From: Bacillus sp. PK3_68
Lineage (GTDB): Bacteria; Bacillota; Bacilli; Bacillales; Domibacillaceae
Direction of reading: 5' to 3'
DNA length: 64,000 nucleotides
NCBI RefSeq assembly: GCF_003600835.1
Contig: NZ_NQYC01000001.1
Span: forward strand, 2,064,001-2,128,000
The first letter of the stretch is position 1. The number at the start of each line of letters is the position of its first letter. This document shows positions 25,785-34,928 of this stretch, piece after piece. The position numbers were made by a program, and so were the translations under genes. The notes under the pieces were generated by a model. The model was not told the DNA's origin and did no database searches. It worked only from the letters and a program-made list of their open reading frames with translations.

Positions 25785-27196
25785 CTACAATATATTTAAC
25801 TTCGTTAGTTTATATTGCAGCGTTTGCCGGGGATTTCTAATAGCTTTGCAGCCTTTTGTATATTGCCCTCTGTCTCTGCTAGTGCCTGTCTGATTAAGTT
25901 TTCTTCAGTGTCTATTAACGCCTGCCGCAACGGCTGCAGCGAAATGGGTTTTGTCCTTTCCGGTGCTGGAGTGTCCCCTGCAATATGCATAGGAATATGC
26001 TCCACTGTAATTGAATCACCGTCCATAATGTTCATCGCTGATTCAATCGCATGCTCTAATTCCCGGACATTGCCCGGCCAGTCATACTGGTTAAATCTGA
26101 CCTTTACTTCTTCATCAACCTTGGTAACGAGCTTGCCAAAGAGAAAGTTATATTTCTGAATAAAGTGATCCGTCAGCAATGGAAGATCACCCTTTCTATC
26201 CCTGAGCGGCGGAATCTGCAAATTGATTACATTTAAACGATAATACAGGTCGGAGCGCAGTGTTTTTTCACGGAGACAAACGTCTGCCGGCTCATTCATC
26301 GCCGCAATAATCCGAACATTCACTCCATGCTCTTTCGTCCCACCTATTCTGCGAATTACTCCGTTCTCTAGCACCCGCAATAGTTTTGCTTGAATATCAA
26401 GCGGCATCGAGTTAATCTCATCTAAAAACAGCGTGCCCCCGTCCGCAAGTTCAAACAAGCCAGGCCGATCCACAGCACCGGTATAGCTTCCTTTTGCTGT
26501 TCCAAACAAAATGCTTTCAAGCAGCGAAGAAGGAATAGCTGCACAGTTTTGAGCGATGAACGCCTCAGACTTGCGCGGGGATGCGTTATGGATTGACTGA
26601 ACAAGCAGTTCTTTTCCTGTTCCGGTTTCCCCGTATATCAATATAGGTGACGAAGTCGATGCTACCTTTAACGCTTTTGTTTTCAGACGTTCGCAAACAG
26701 GATCATTTGTGATAATGTCTGTAATATGATATTTTGCTCCTGTTTGGCTGCGCCGTTCCTTTTTAGGGCGCTGAGCCGTTTCTACCTTTGCCTGCAAATC
26801 AATAAGCTTCTCTGACAATTGCTTTACTTTCGTTAAATCTTTAGCAATTTCAACAGCTCCAACCAGTTCTCCATCCACTTTAATCGGCAGTGTTGTGTTT
26901 ACCATATCGATCAGCATTCCGCGGATATTGTAATACGACTGGTGTTGATTATAAATCGGTTCTCCTGTTTGAATGACTTTCATTAACGTGCTGGTAGAAG
27001 CCGACAGGGAAGGAAACGCTTCCAATAAATGTTTGCCCAGCACTTCCTCTCTCTCGACAGCATCATGCTTAGCTGCCACATGGTTATAAAAAATTGTTAT
27101 ACCATTAGCATCTACTGCGTGAATGCCTTCATCAATCGTGCCCAAAATAGCCTGAATCATTTTCATTTCTTTCGTGTCAGTTATATTCAATAGCAT
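25785..27196 (-). CDS. Sigma-54-dependent PAS-AAA+-Fis activator, frameshift near 3' end
   Basis: A RocR-like enhancer-binding protein. It has a PAS domain (about 10-125: [20 protein letters not shown]), an AAA+ domain (about 155-385) with Walker A GETGTGKE, the sigma-54 contact loop GSYTGA, Walker [11 protein letters not shown] and the arginine-rich [11 protein letters not shown], and a C-terminal Fis-type helix-turn-helix. As written the frame ends [16 protein letters not shown]. Adding one base to the G4 run at 25829-25832 gives [18 protein letters not shown] and a stop at 25785, completing the HTH (470 residues). It probably senses a small molecule through PAS and activates the adjacent decarboxylase and permease genes. 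Confidence 0.88.
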
Positions 27197-27270
27197 TTTG
27201 AACGATTCTCCTTCTTTGCTTACAAAACCGCTTTATTCCATTTTAAGACAGATAACCCGCAAATAATCAA

Positions 27271-27308
27271 TGCCGGATTTCTGTCATCTCCATGCCGGAT
27301 TTTCGGCA
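27271..27308. promoter_or_regulatory. Repeated TGCCGGATTT motif upstream of the activator gene
   Basis: TGCCGGATTT occurs at 27271 and 27293, 22 bases (two helical turns) apart. The second forms the palindrome TGCCG...CGGCA (27293-27308). They lie about 75-110 bases upstream of the activator start and may be an autoregulatory site. The rest of the 570-base gap up to 27766 shows nothing else I recognise. Confidence 0.3.
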
Positions 27309-27766
27309 CTTTTCCTTCAGTTCGACAAGGTACTGGTTATCCAGACAACTTTTTTATCATTTTATTTTACAATTTCTAGTAATTATCCTTTTTCAATTAT
27401 AATGACTATCCGCCTTTAAGTACAGTTTAATTTTCCAGCACGAGCAGCCCATGTGTTTAACTATCCTTCTTTTATAATAGAAGAATTCTATCTGTCTACC
27501 CCTATGTTAATGGTTAATTTAGCTATCTCTTTTATTTTCATTCGCTCTATATTTCCACATAAAAGAAGAATATTGCAAAAAGAACGAGAATCCTTTCTTT
27601 AAGCAAGAAAAAACTGAAATAGCGCCTATTAATATTTATCTTACACGATATTAAAGCCGCAAGCATGACAGGTCCGAACAAGTCCCAATTGTTTCCTTTT
27701 CCTCTAGTCTCATTTATCCCATTTTGCCATAATGATAATTAGAATAATTGTTTAGGAGGAGGAACG

Positions 27767-29167
27767 ATGAAGAAACCCATAATTAAAAGCAGCCGGCTCT
27801 TGATCCTGCTGGTTTGTCTCATATTCCTAGCTGCTTGCTCTGGCTCTACAGAAAACAGCAAACCAGCCGAGCCGAAAACGGCAGCAAACAGTTCACCAGC
27901 TGGAAAGATTCCTAAAGCAGCCGAAACAGCTGAGGGAATGATTGCCCAGAAAGCTGGATGGTTAATGAAAAAGCATTTTGACGAAGACATCGAGGCTGTC
28001 AAGCCCATTGATTGGTTCAAGTACCGTAACTTTTATGATGAAACATTCAAGCCTATTATGGAACAAGAAATTGGTCATTACTTTGAGAAGCACAAGAACT
28101 TAACGAGTGAGGAGGTCTATAATTATCTTGTTTATACATTAGGCTCAGGTCAATATGAAAGATTTTATAAACCGCTCACCGCTTTCACCCACGGCTTTCA
28201 GGCCCCTGAATTGCCAACTGAGAAAACCGACACAGTAGAGACAGCAGAAACGCCAAAGCAGGCAAATGCCCTCATCCTCATAGATGCAAGCGGAAGCATG
28301 AAAGCGGAAGTTCCAGGTGGGGTCAAAATGGACCTAGCAAAAGCAGCGATTCAACAATTTGCAGCCGAGCTCACTGAGGGAACGAACGTTTCTCTGCTCG
28401 TTTATGGCCACATTGGAACTGGAAGTGATGCCGATAAAGCCAAGTCATGCCAAGCCATTGAATCCATATTCCCATTGGCGAAATACGAAAAGGCCAGCTT
28501 CCAGCAAGCGACTGACTCTTTTCAAGCAAGCGGATGGACACCGCTTGCCGGTGCGATTAATAAAGCAGCCGAACTTCTTTCTGCCTATCCCTCTGACCAG
28601 TACGCCAATAGCGTATATATTGTGAGCGACGGGATCGAAACGTGTGGCGGCGATCCTATTGCGGCCGCGAAAAAGTTACAGGAACAAAGCATTCAAGCTA
28701 AAGTTCATATTATTGGGTTTGACGTCGATGATCCCGGCCAAAAACAATTAAAGGCTGTAGCTGAAGCGGGTGGCGGTGAATACGCTACGGTTAAAAATAA
28801 AGAGGAGTTAGAAACACAGATAATAAAGAAATGGCGTCCTTCTGTGTTTGAAATCGCTGGAAAACAAGGCGTGCCAGCTCATGAATATGTAGACAAAATA
28901 AGCGAGCTTACTAATTATAAAGTTCACTTAACTGATTTAAGCAACTATGAAAAAAGCCGAATTGCAAATGCTACTTATTTTTTATCCAACCAACAATTGA
29001 TCGATGACAAAACAAAAGAGAAGGTCCTTTCTATTATAGAAAAAAGGAATAGACTAAGAAACGATCACTTTGAACAAATATATAAAATGAAAAAACAAAA
29101 ACTAGAAGAAGCCAAAAATATCATTGATCAGAAAGTGTCTGACTGGAAAGATCAGTGGGAAAAATAA
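27767..29167 (+). CDS. VWA-domain lipoprotein (YwmD/YwmC-like)
   Basis: A 466-residue lipoprotein. The signal peptide ends in the lipobox LAAC (Cys at about 24). A Ser/Pro/Ala-rich linker follows, then a helical region (60-140) and a von Willebrand factor A domain (about 167-350) with an intact MIDAS: DASGS, a Thr in GWTPLAG and an Asp in VSDGIET. A Lys/Glu-rich helical tail closes the protein. B. subtilis YwmC/YwmD are similar VWA lipoproteins of unknown function. It has a strong RBS (AGGAGGAGG) and a terminator. Metal-dependent protein binding at the outer membrane face is inferred. Confidence 0.9.
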   Translation: MKKPIIKSSRLLILLVCLIFLAACSGSTENSKPAEPKTAANSSPAGKIPKAAETAEGMIAQKAGWLMKKHFDEDIEAVKPIDWFKYRNFYDETFKPIMEQEIGHYFEKHKNLTSEEVYNYLVYTLGSGQYERFYKPLTAFTHGFQAPELPTEKTDTVETAETPKQANALILIDASGSMKAEVPGGVKMDLAKAAIQQFAAELTEGTNVSLLVYGHIGTGSDADKAKSCQAIESIFPLAKYEKASFQQATDSFQASGWTPLAGAINKAAELLSAYPSDQYANSVYIVSDGIETCGGDPIAAAKKLQEQSIQAKVHIIGFDVDDPGQKQLKAVAEAGGGEYATVKNKEELETQIIKKWRPSVFEIAGKQGVPAHEYVDKISELTNYKVHLTDLSNYEKSRIANATYFLSNQQLIDDKTKEKVLSIIEKRNRLRNDHFEQIYKMKKQKLEEAKNIIDQKVSDWKDQWEK

Positions 29168-29183
29168 ACTCATTCCATACATT

Positions 29184-29219
29184 AAAAAGGAGAAGCGCTA
29201 GTGTGCGCTTCTCCTTTTT
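29184..29219. terminator. Bidirectional terminator
   Basis: AAAAAGGAGAAGCGC / GCGCTTCTCCTTTTT, a 15-bp stem between convergent genes. Confidence 0.9.
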
Positions 29220-29235
29220 TAATGAGGCCTGCCAC

Positions 29236-29916
29236 TTAATCGGCCTTCATCGCTCCGTTATCCGGGTCTATAATGAGAAAGTAATACCCATATGGGGTTC
29301 CTTTAAATCCTACCTTTGCACGATAGACATCGCGTTCCGCTTCGTAGTAACTCATTTTAATCTCTTTATCGGGTGCTGGCTCGCTACTTAAAATAAGCTT
29401 TTCTGCTTCTTTTAATGTCAATCGGCTTTTAAATGTAAGATAACTGGTTCCAACATAAGCTTTTTTGCCATTATATCTAATTTCCGACCAGCCTGCCGTG
29501 TCAGTTGCATACACATAAACAGACGCTCTCTTTTTTAGTGTGCCGATCACCTTAGCTTTCGGACTTGGAGTGGCTCTTACATGAAGAATGGGAGAGGCTG
29601 TGGCAACTGCTTCTTTTTTAAATGTACTTATTTCACTGCTTGCAGGCACAAGGTATCCCGCAGAAACATAACCTGCTTTATTATTATATCTAACTTTCGC
29701 CCATCCCCCGGGCTCTGTATTATATACATACACGCTAGCGCCTTTTTTTAGTGAACCGACTACCCTTGCTTTTGGGCTCGGCTTTTCACGTACATTTAAC
29801 TTTGTCTCAACTTTTACAGTATACTGCCCTGGCCCGTTTACTGCTGCCTGCGGTGAATGAAACGACAGGCCAATTAAGCCAAAAATGACAGTGAACATGA
29901 TGGCTATCTTCTTCAT
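29236..29916 (-). CDS. Secreted protein with two bacterial SH3 domains
   Basis: A 226-residue exported protein with a signal peptide (ending PQAAV). Two SH3b repeats follow: residues about 32-92 (KLNVREKPSPKARVVGSLKK, WAKVRYNNKAGYVSAGYL) and about 105-165 (LHVRATPSPKAKVIGTLKKR, WSEIRYNGKKAYVGTSYL). The C-terminal 55 residues (LTLKEAEKLILSSEPAPDKE, GTPYGYYFLIIDPDNGAMKA) resemble a small PepSY-like unit. SH3b domains bind peptidoglycan; no catalytic domain is present, so it may be a wall-bound sensor or inhibitor. Confidence 0.88.
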   Translation of the reverse strand: MKKIAIMFTVIFGLIGLSFHSPQAAVNGPGQYTVKVETKLNVREKPSPKARVVGSLKKGASVYVYNTEPGGWAKVRYNNKAGYVSAGYLVPASSEISTFKKEAVATASPILHVRATPSPKAKVIGTLKKRASVYVYATDTAGWSEIRYNGKKAYVGTSYLTFKSRLTLKEAEKLILSSEPAPDKEIKMSYYEAERDVYRAKVGFKGTPYGYYFLIIDPDNGAMKAD

Positions 29917-30069
29917 TAAACTCCCTCCTCTTCGTCATAAACAAGACTAAAGACCCACAAAATTATATCACAGGAGGTAAGTAGTTTCACTATACATATT
30001 ATTTCCCCTTCGCTTTAATTAAAATTTTTCTACTTCCTCTTAACATGAAGTTTTTTAATTGCTGTGTAT

Positions 30070-30096
30070 TAAAAGTTTGCAGCTGCTTACCGATAT
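30070..30096 (+). promoter_or_regulatory. Sigma-D promoter of the chemoreceptor gene
   Basis: TAAA-N15-ACCGATAT, one base from the sigma-D consensus, 70 bases upstream of the start. Confidence 0.75.
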
Positions 30097-30166
30097 ATAA
30101 AATTGTCTTTATCTTTAACCCTGAACGCCAAAAGAATAGACAATCGTAGAAAAGAGGTTATTCATA

Positions 30167-32143
30167 GTGAAAAGTGTCTTTACATACTTTGGGACCATCC
30201 GGTCTAAATTAATTTTATCTTTTTCCCTCATTTTAATTATCCCGGCACTTATTATTGGCACGCTCTCTTATGGAACAGCCAAAGAAGCGGTAAAACAGGA
30301 AATGCTCAACGGCTTTTCCGAGAATATTGACTTATTAAATTCTTCAATCGATCAAACCATTCAATCGAAGATCCACGATGCTGACGTTTTTTCGCAAAGC
30401 ACCTCTTCTTCTTTTTATAAAGGGGAAAGCAGCCCTGCACTTCGGCAAAAATTAGCGCAGTATTCAAAATTACACCCTGAAGTTTTCAGTATCTATGTTG
30501 CTACAAACACTGGCTTGTTCATCGAGGAGCCAGTAATTACGGATACATCTAGTTATGATCCGCGGACGAGAGACTGGTATAAAGAATCGATGGCTAAAAA
30601 AGGAAAAACAATTATCTCGAAACCTTATCCTGATGTAACGACAGGGGACATGGTTGTTACTATCTCGCAATCGACAAAAGACGGATCAGGTGTAATTGGC
30701 ATCGATATTAACTTGAACTATATTCAAGGGCTAATCAAACAAGTGAAAATTGGTAAAGAGGGTTATGCTTTTCTTTTGGACAAGGATCAGACCGCGATAG
30801 CTCACCCTTCTATTAAAGCTGGTGAGCAAGTGAAAAAAAACTTTTATCAGACGATGTATAATGGAGCAAAAGGAACGTTTGATTATAGAGACGGCGATAG
30901 TGAAGAAACGATGAGCTTTGTAACAAACAAATTGACCGGCTGGAAAATAGGCGGGACGATCAAACAAGCGGAATTCACTGCTGCCGCCGCTCCTATCTTC
31001 CAAAAAACACTGCTCGTCATTCTTATAGCGACAATCATTGGTGCAGCTATCGTCTTCCTTATTATCAAGTCAATTATTAAGCCGCTTAGGAGACTAAAAG
31101 AGCAAGCAATCACCGTTAGTAAAGGCGACTTAACAGAGCCGGTGAGTGTCCAGTCAGACGATGAAATCGGACAGCTGGCGGGGGCATTCAACATTATGCA
31201 AGAAAACATCAGACAGTTAGTTCAAAAGATTGAGTCTAATGCAGAACAAGTAGCAGCCTCTTCACAAGAGTTAACCGCAAGCGCCGAGCAAACAAGCACG
31301 GCCACAGAACAAGTCGCCTCATCCATTCAAGAAGTAGCGGGCAGTGCGGAAAAACAAACGTCTGGTGTTGACCGGAATGTCCTCTCCCTGCGAGAAATAT
31401 CTAAAGGTGTCTCTCAAATTGCTGATCGTTCTGGAAAAGTATCTGAGCTTGCCCATGACACAACCATTCAAGCGGAGGAAGGCGGAAAAGCTGTCGCCAA
31501 TACCGTCAAACAAATGCACTCCATTCGTGCGTCAGTGACAGAATCAAATGAAATGATTCACTCCTTGCACGAACGTTCTAAGGAGGTCAGCTCCATTTTA
31601 GATGTAATTACCGGAATTGCAGAACAAACGAATTTGCTCGCTTTAAATGCAGCCATTGAAGCGGCAAGAGCAGGTGAGCAGGGCAAAGGATTTGCCGTCG
31701 TAGCTGACGAAGTGCGGAAGCTAGCTGAACAATCACAACAGTCAGCGGGAGAAATCTTTTCCATCGTCCAAGGCATACAAAAAGATACAGAAAGTTCCGT
31801 GCAGGTGATGGCTCGTGTTACAGACGATGTGCAAGCCGGAGTAAACGTATCAAATGAAGCAATTGAAAAGTTTAAACTAATTTTACAACGCACAAGAGAA
31901 ATCACTCCACAAATGGAGGATGTATCTGCTACTGCTGAGCAAATGGCGGCAGCTGTTCAAGAGGTTACTCATACAACAAATGAATTGGCGATTATTGCGA
32001 AAGAAAATGCGGCTACTTCAGAGGATGTGGCTGCATCAGCCGAGGAACAGCTTGCTTCGATGGAGGAAATTTCCGCCTCCGCAAAGGCGCTATCCTCCAT
32101 GGCCGAAGAACTGCAAGAATTGATTTCCGCCTTTAAGTACTAA
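30167..32143 (+). CDS. Methyl-accepting chemotaxis protein with dCache sensor
   Basis: A 658-residue chemoreceptor. TM1 is at about 14-36 and an extracellular double-Cache domain at about 40-275. TM2 is at about 282-303, followed by HAMP (about 304-358, [20 protein letters not shown]) and a long coiled-coil signalling domain with the conserved hairpin tip around [20 protein letters not shown] and [17 protein letters not shown]. The sensor contains [10 protein letters not shown], the Y-R-W-Y pattern typical of amino-acid-binding dCache domains, so attraction to an amino acid is inferred. It is expressed from a sigma-D promoter, monocistronic, with a strong terminator. Confidence 0.94.
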   Translation: MKSVFTYFGTIRSKLILSFSLILIIPALIIGTLSYGTAKEAVKQEMLNGFSENIDLLNSSIDQTIQSKIHDADVFSQSTSSSFYKGESSPALRQKLAQYSKLHPEVFSIYVATNTGLFIEEPVITDTSSYDPRTRDWYKESMAKKGKTIISKPYPDVTTGDMVVTISQSTKDGSGVIGIDINLNYIQGLIKQVKIGKEGYAFLLDKDQTAIAHPSIKAGEQVKKNFYQTMYNGAKGTFDYRDGDSEETMSFVTNKLTGWKIGGTIKQAEFTAAAAPIFQKTLLVILIATIIGAAIVFLIIKSIIKPLRRLKEQAITVSKGDLTEPVSVQSDDEIGQLAGAFNIMQENIRQLVQKIESNAEQVAASSQELTASAEQTSTATEQVASSIQEVAGSAEKQTSGVDRNVLSLREISKGVSQIADRSGKVSELAHDTTIQAEEGGKAVANTVKQMHSIRASVTESNEMIHSLHERSKEVSSILDVITGIAEQTNLLALNAAIEAARAGEQGKGFAVVADEVRKLAEQSQQSAGEIFSIVQGIQKDTESSVQVMARVTDDVQAGVNVSNEAIEKFKLILQRTREITPQMEDVSATAEQMAAAVQEVTHTTNELAIIAKENAATSEDVAASAEEQLASMEEISASAKALSSMAEELQELISAFKY

Positions 32144-32161
32144 TTGTTTTTTCATTATAAA

Positions 32162-32209
32162 AAGTGTTGGGCAAAAAGGCAGCAACGACTGTCTTTTTGC
32201 CCAACACTT
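32162..32209. terminator. Strong terminator between the chemoreceptor gene and the gerP cluster
   Basis: A 21-bp stem (AAGTGTTGGGCAAAAAGGCA and its complement, 32162-32182/32189-32209). Bidirectional between convergent units. Confidence 0.88.
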
Positions 32210-32215
32210 ATATAT

Positions 32216-32641
32216 TTACTCTTCGTCTTTAATGGAAATCGCTTGATTCTCCTTGCTAGGCGGAAGACGTACTAAGCGAACAGCGAGCAGTCCCCGTTTG
32301 TAAGATGCATCAATCCGATCCTTTCTCACCAAAAACGGCAAGTTGATCACGCGTGTAAAGGTTCCTTCATTGAATTCCTCTTGAATCACACGAAAATTGC
32401 TGTGCTCAAAATGGATATCACAGCTGACTTCCAACATCTTTTCGTTAACCGTCAAACAGATATCTTCTACCTTTTTAACTCCTGGAACGAGAAATAAACA
32501 CAGGAGCTCATCTTTCGATTCGTATAAGTTCATTCGCAGCTGGTTTTCCGCTCCTTTAAAGTACTGGTTGAACTTCCCCTCCACCTCCCCGTCAAAAAAC
32601 TTCTTAAATAAAGCATCCCATCCATTAAAGTAGTTATCCAT
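32216..32641 (-). CDS. Hsp20/alpha-crystallin family protein at the end of the gerP operon
   Basis: A 141-residue small-heat-shock-like protein. The alpha-crystallin domain spans about 50-125: MNLYESKDELLCLFLVPGVK, KMLEVSCDIHFEHSNFRVIQ, and GTFTRVINLPFLVRKDRIDA followed by SYKRGLLAVRLVRLPP (the GxLxxxL core is RGLLAVRL). The start is at 32641 (MDNYFNGW) because GTGGATATCT precedes it. It begins 39 bases after gerPF on the same strand, so it is likely in the sigma-K transcript. This suggests a spore-coat-stage chaperone or coat component; such proteins occur in spore coats. Confidence 0.85.
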   Translation of the reverse strand: MDNYFNGWDALFKKFFDGEVEGKFNQYFKGAENQLRMNLYESKDELLCLFLVPGVKKVEDICLTVNEKMLEVSCDIHFEHSNFRVIQEEFNEGTFTRVINLPFLVRKDRIDASYKRGLLAVRLVRLPPSKENQAISIKDEE

Positions 32642-32680
32642 AGATATCCACCACTTTTTATCAATTAATGAGAATTGCAT

Positions 32681-32899
32681 TTATATATTGCCTGCTTGTG
32701 CTTGATCCGCTATATCCGGATCTATCGTGTTATTTATGCTAACCCCGTTATTCGTCATAATAAAATCCCCTACATTGCCTCCTCCTGAGCCATTCACCTC
32801 TTTTCCTACACTCTTTGGAGAGATATTTAAAGCGTCTCCAAAATTCAAAACGCCGCTATTGCTATTTACTTTAAATGGTCCGCTAATTATAGAAGGCAT
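32681..32899 (-). CDS. gerPF: Spore germination protein GerPF
   Basis: A 72-residue protein of the GerPA/GerPF family (MPSIISGPFKVNSNSGVLNF, GDALNISPKSVGKEVNGSGG, then GNVGDFIMTNNG), homologous to gerPA at the start of the operon. GerP proteins are inner-coat components that let germinants pass through the coat. Position as last gerP gene gives the F designation. It has no signal peptide, which is normal. Confidence 0.93.
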   Translation of the reverse strand: MPSIISGPFKVNSNSGVLNFGDALNISPKSVGKEVNGSGGGNVGDFIMTNNGVSINNTIDPDIADQAQAGNI

Positions 32900-32937
32900 A
32901 GGAACACCCTTTTCAATCTGTATTCTTCTTAATCAAA

Positions 32938-33312
32938 CTAATCATCTATTTCCGTTAGTTGTCTAATATGCTTTATTCTGGATTCCAAATTAATTTTCCC
33001 TGTCGACCCAATCTGCAGCACGCTGGATGAAGCAACCCCTACTATGTTGATATGGCTCACATGGATAAAAGGGGAAAGATTATATCTCGTAACGGTAATG
33101 TTTTCGTTGATTTGCGGTATGGGTATCATTTTTGAAAAAAGTGGATAATTGTTAAGATTGCCTTCATTCCCGAAAAAGAGTTCTGCCTGGCGTTGGACAG
33201 CTAATGCATTATTGCGCAATGTCATGTTGGCTGAATCTCCGATTTCTAAGACTGAACTGTCAGCTACGGTGGTGACATAGATGTTTTTAACAATGGATGT
33301 TCTTTTAAACAA
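32938..33312 (-). CDS. gerPE: Spore germination protein GerPE
   Basis: A protein of about 124 residues starting at TTG 33312 (LFKRTSIVKNIYVTTVADSS, VLEIGDSANMTLRNNALAVQ...). B. subtilis GerPE begins similarly (MLKRTAKVLNLYVETVG). A purine-rich GGGGGA precedes the TTG. The frame stays open about 100 bases further upstream, but that stretch is a shadow of gerPD in another frame and should not be included. The product contains the SSVLQIGS motif shared among small GerP proteins. Confidence 0.9.
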   Translation of the reverse strand: MFKRTSIVKNIYVTTVADSSVLEIGDSANMTLRNNALAVQRQAELFFGNEGNLNNYPLFSKMIPIPQINENITVTRYNLSPFIHVSHINIVGVASSSVLQIGSTGKINLESRIKHIRQLTEIDD

Positions 33313-33322
33313 TAGAATCCCC

Positions 33323-33499
33323 CTATTCAGGGGAGAGAGGAACGAAAGGCCCGACAATAAAAGACTCAGGCGGAGTATCAAATATAGATGACAGTGTAAT
33401 TGTATCCGTGTCGCCAACTAACGCCACAGAAGCGCTGGCCACCCCGCCGATTTCCAAACTCCCCACAGAAATATTTTTATTGACGACTGTAAAATTCAT
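33323..33499 (-). CDS. gerPD: Spore germination protein GerPD
   Basis: A 58-residue protein easily missed because of its size: MNFTVVNKNISVGSLEIGGV, then ASASVALVGDTDTITLSSIF and DTPPESFIVGPFVPLSPE. The ending is nearly that of B. subtilis GerPD (IFDTPPESLIIGPFVPLAPE). The start overlaps the gerPC stop (ATGA), indicating translational coupling. With it the gerPABCDEF set is complete. Confidence 0.95.
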   Translation of the reverse strand: MNFTVVNKNISVGSLEIGGVASASVALVGDTDTITLSSIFDTPPESFIVGPFVPLSPE

Positions 33500-34122
33500 T
33501 CTAGAAAGCCTCCTTCCTTTGGCAGCTGGGCAATAAATTCATCATAAGTTTTATGAATGTCTTCCTTTACTCTGTTCACTGTTCTGCCCTCAATCTCTGC
33601 TAGCTGCTCCTCCGCCATGTTACTCATATTAATTTGATTCAGATAATAATGGATGCGTGAATCAATCTGTTTTTTTATATCGTCAATAATGTATTGCCGA
33701 TAATTAGCATTCAGCGGCTGATTTTTTTGCTGCTCAATTGTGTTTAAAACAGGGTAGCACTCTCCATTTAAGTACTCATGAACCTGCCGCTGAATATTTC
33801 CGAACAACAACAGCCGCTGCTGAGGATTCATCGGCGGCACCGTTAAGTCATTTTGTTCAACAGAAAAGTCTTCAATCGATCCTTCTCCGGCATGAGGAGT
33901 AATGCCGATGTTTAACGTTCCTTCCAGCCTTTCCACTTTTAATTGATCGAATTTATATTCTACCCGTTCAATATTGGAGGACTGATTTTCTTTTAACGAT
34001 TGAAGCTCCAGCTGAAGCTGCTGAACATTCGCTTCCAGTTGAGTAATTCTCTGCTGTTGGGCATTGACCCATTGTTGCATTTGTTGGAGACTATGTATCA
34101 TATGAGAATAATTAAAATACAT
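33496..34122 (-). CDS. gerPC: Spore germination protein GerPC
   Basis: A 208-residue protein, the largest GerP product. The N-terminal 60 residues are a Gln-rich coiled coil (MQQWVNAQQQRITQLEANVQ), followed by KVERLEGTLNIGITPHAGEG and a helical C-terminal half (YRQYIIDDIKKQIDSRIHYY). GerPC is unrelated to the small GerP proteins and needed for coat permeability to germinants. It is preceded by GGAGGAGATTG. Confidence 0.95.
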   Translation of the reverse strand: MYFNYSHMIHSLQQMQQWVNAQQQRITQLEANVQQLQLELQSLKENQSSNIERVEYKFDQLKVERLEGTLNIGITPHAGEGSIEDFSVEQNDLTVPPMNPQQRLLLFGNIQRQVHEYLNGECYPVLNTIEQQKNQPLNANYRQYIIDDIKKQIDSRIHYYLNQINMSNMAEEQLAEIEGRTVNRVKEDIHKTYDEFIAQLPKEGGFLE

Positions 34123-34159
34123 ACAATCTCCTCCTTACAGCTGAAGTTGAAGTATCATT

Positions 34160-34372
34160 TTAAGAACGGGTCGGGGGAGTAAGCGGCACAAAGAAAGGCT
34201 GCTGACTTTGCTGTCCCGCCTGCGGAGCTGGTTCAGTAAACCCTCCTGTGTTATAAAGATTGGACAAAGCTTTAATAATGCCCGCACTTCCAATTTGCAA
34301 AAAGGAAGAGTTGGAAATGGCATCAATTTTTAAATTGTGAATGACGATGCTTTGATTAATGTGAAAATTCAT
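34160..34372 (-). CDS. gerPB: Spore germination protein GerPB
   Basis: A 70-residue protein (MNFHINQSIVIHNLKIDAIS, NSSFLQIGSAGIIKALSNLY) with the family motif SSFLQIGS and a Gln/Pro-rich tail. The N-terminus MNFxI-NQSIxI is characteristic of GerPB. It lies between gerPA and gerPC with short gaps. Confidence 0.94.
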   Translation of the reverse strand: MNFHINQSIVIHNLKIDAISNSSFLQIGSAGIIKALSNLYNTGGFTEPAPQAGQQSQQPFFVPLTPPTRS

Positions 34373-34398
34373 GCCCGCTCCCCCTTGTAAGAGTACTC

Positions 34399-34620
34399 TT
34401 ATACAACGGTTTGAATATTGGAATCGGCCGCATCTGCATCATACGTATTCGTTGAGCTATAATCATTTCTTACTCTCATGCCATCCCCTGTATTAAAGGA
34501 ACCCGCCCCAGCAAAGGTTTTTGCTGTACTGGACGGAGAAATGTTATACACATCACCAATATTAAAAACACTGCTGCTTCCTATACTAATGACTTTTACC
34601 GCCCCTACGATTGCTGGCAT
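34399..34620 (-). CDS. gerPA: Spore germination protein GerPA
   Basis: A 73-residue first gene of the operon: MPAIVGAVKVISIGSSSVFN, IGDVYNISPSSTAKTFAGAG, then SFNTGD. It is a homologue of GerPF. GerPA has been described as necessary for GerP proteins to localise to the inner coat. It starts downstream of a sigma-K-type promoter at 34661-34682 and a good RBS (AAAAGGGATGGG). Confidence 0.95.
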   Translation of the reverse strand: MPAIVGAVKVISIGSSSVFNIGDVYNISPSSTAKTFAGAGSFNTGDGMRVRNDYSSTNTYDADAADSNIQTVV

Positions 34621-34655
34621 TTATCCCATCCCTTTTAAAAAAGCAATTCTACTAG

Positions 34656-34682
34656 TAAAGTATGAAAAAGCGGAATAAATGT
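34656..34682 (-). promoter_or_regulatory. Sigma-K promoter of gerP
   Basis: Minus strand AC (-35 core), a 16-base spacer, then CATACTTTA, matching sigma-K AC-N16-17-CATANNNTA, about 40 bases before gerPA. gerP is known to be transcribed in the mother cell at coat formation. Confidence 0.75.
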
Positions 34683-34928
34683 GATAAACGTCTATAGGCG
34701 CTGTGGCTTTTTTCTCCTTATCATTAATATATTAACCTGAGGAGAAAAAATGAGAGAATTGTTGCATTTTCATGTACGTGTTATGGAACATCCTCTTTTT
34801 CCAAATGGCAAGAGAATAAAAAATTGGAAAAGAGATATAACTGTGAAAAACAACAGGCAAAATTTATAATATAAAGGAGTAATCATTCACTGCTGGAATA
34901 GAATTAATTAAGAAAGGAAGCTACTGCA

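Noticed and set aside
32938-33417. A longer gerPE reading starting at 33417.
   Set aside because: The extra 35 residues are a frame shadow of gerPD; the conserved GerPE N-terminus begins at 33312.
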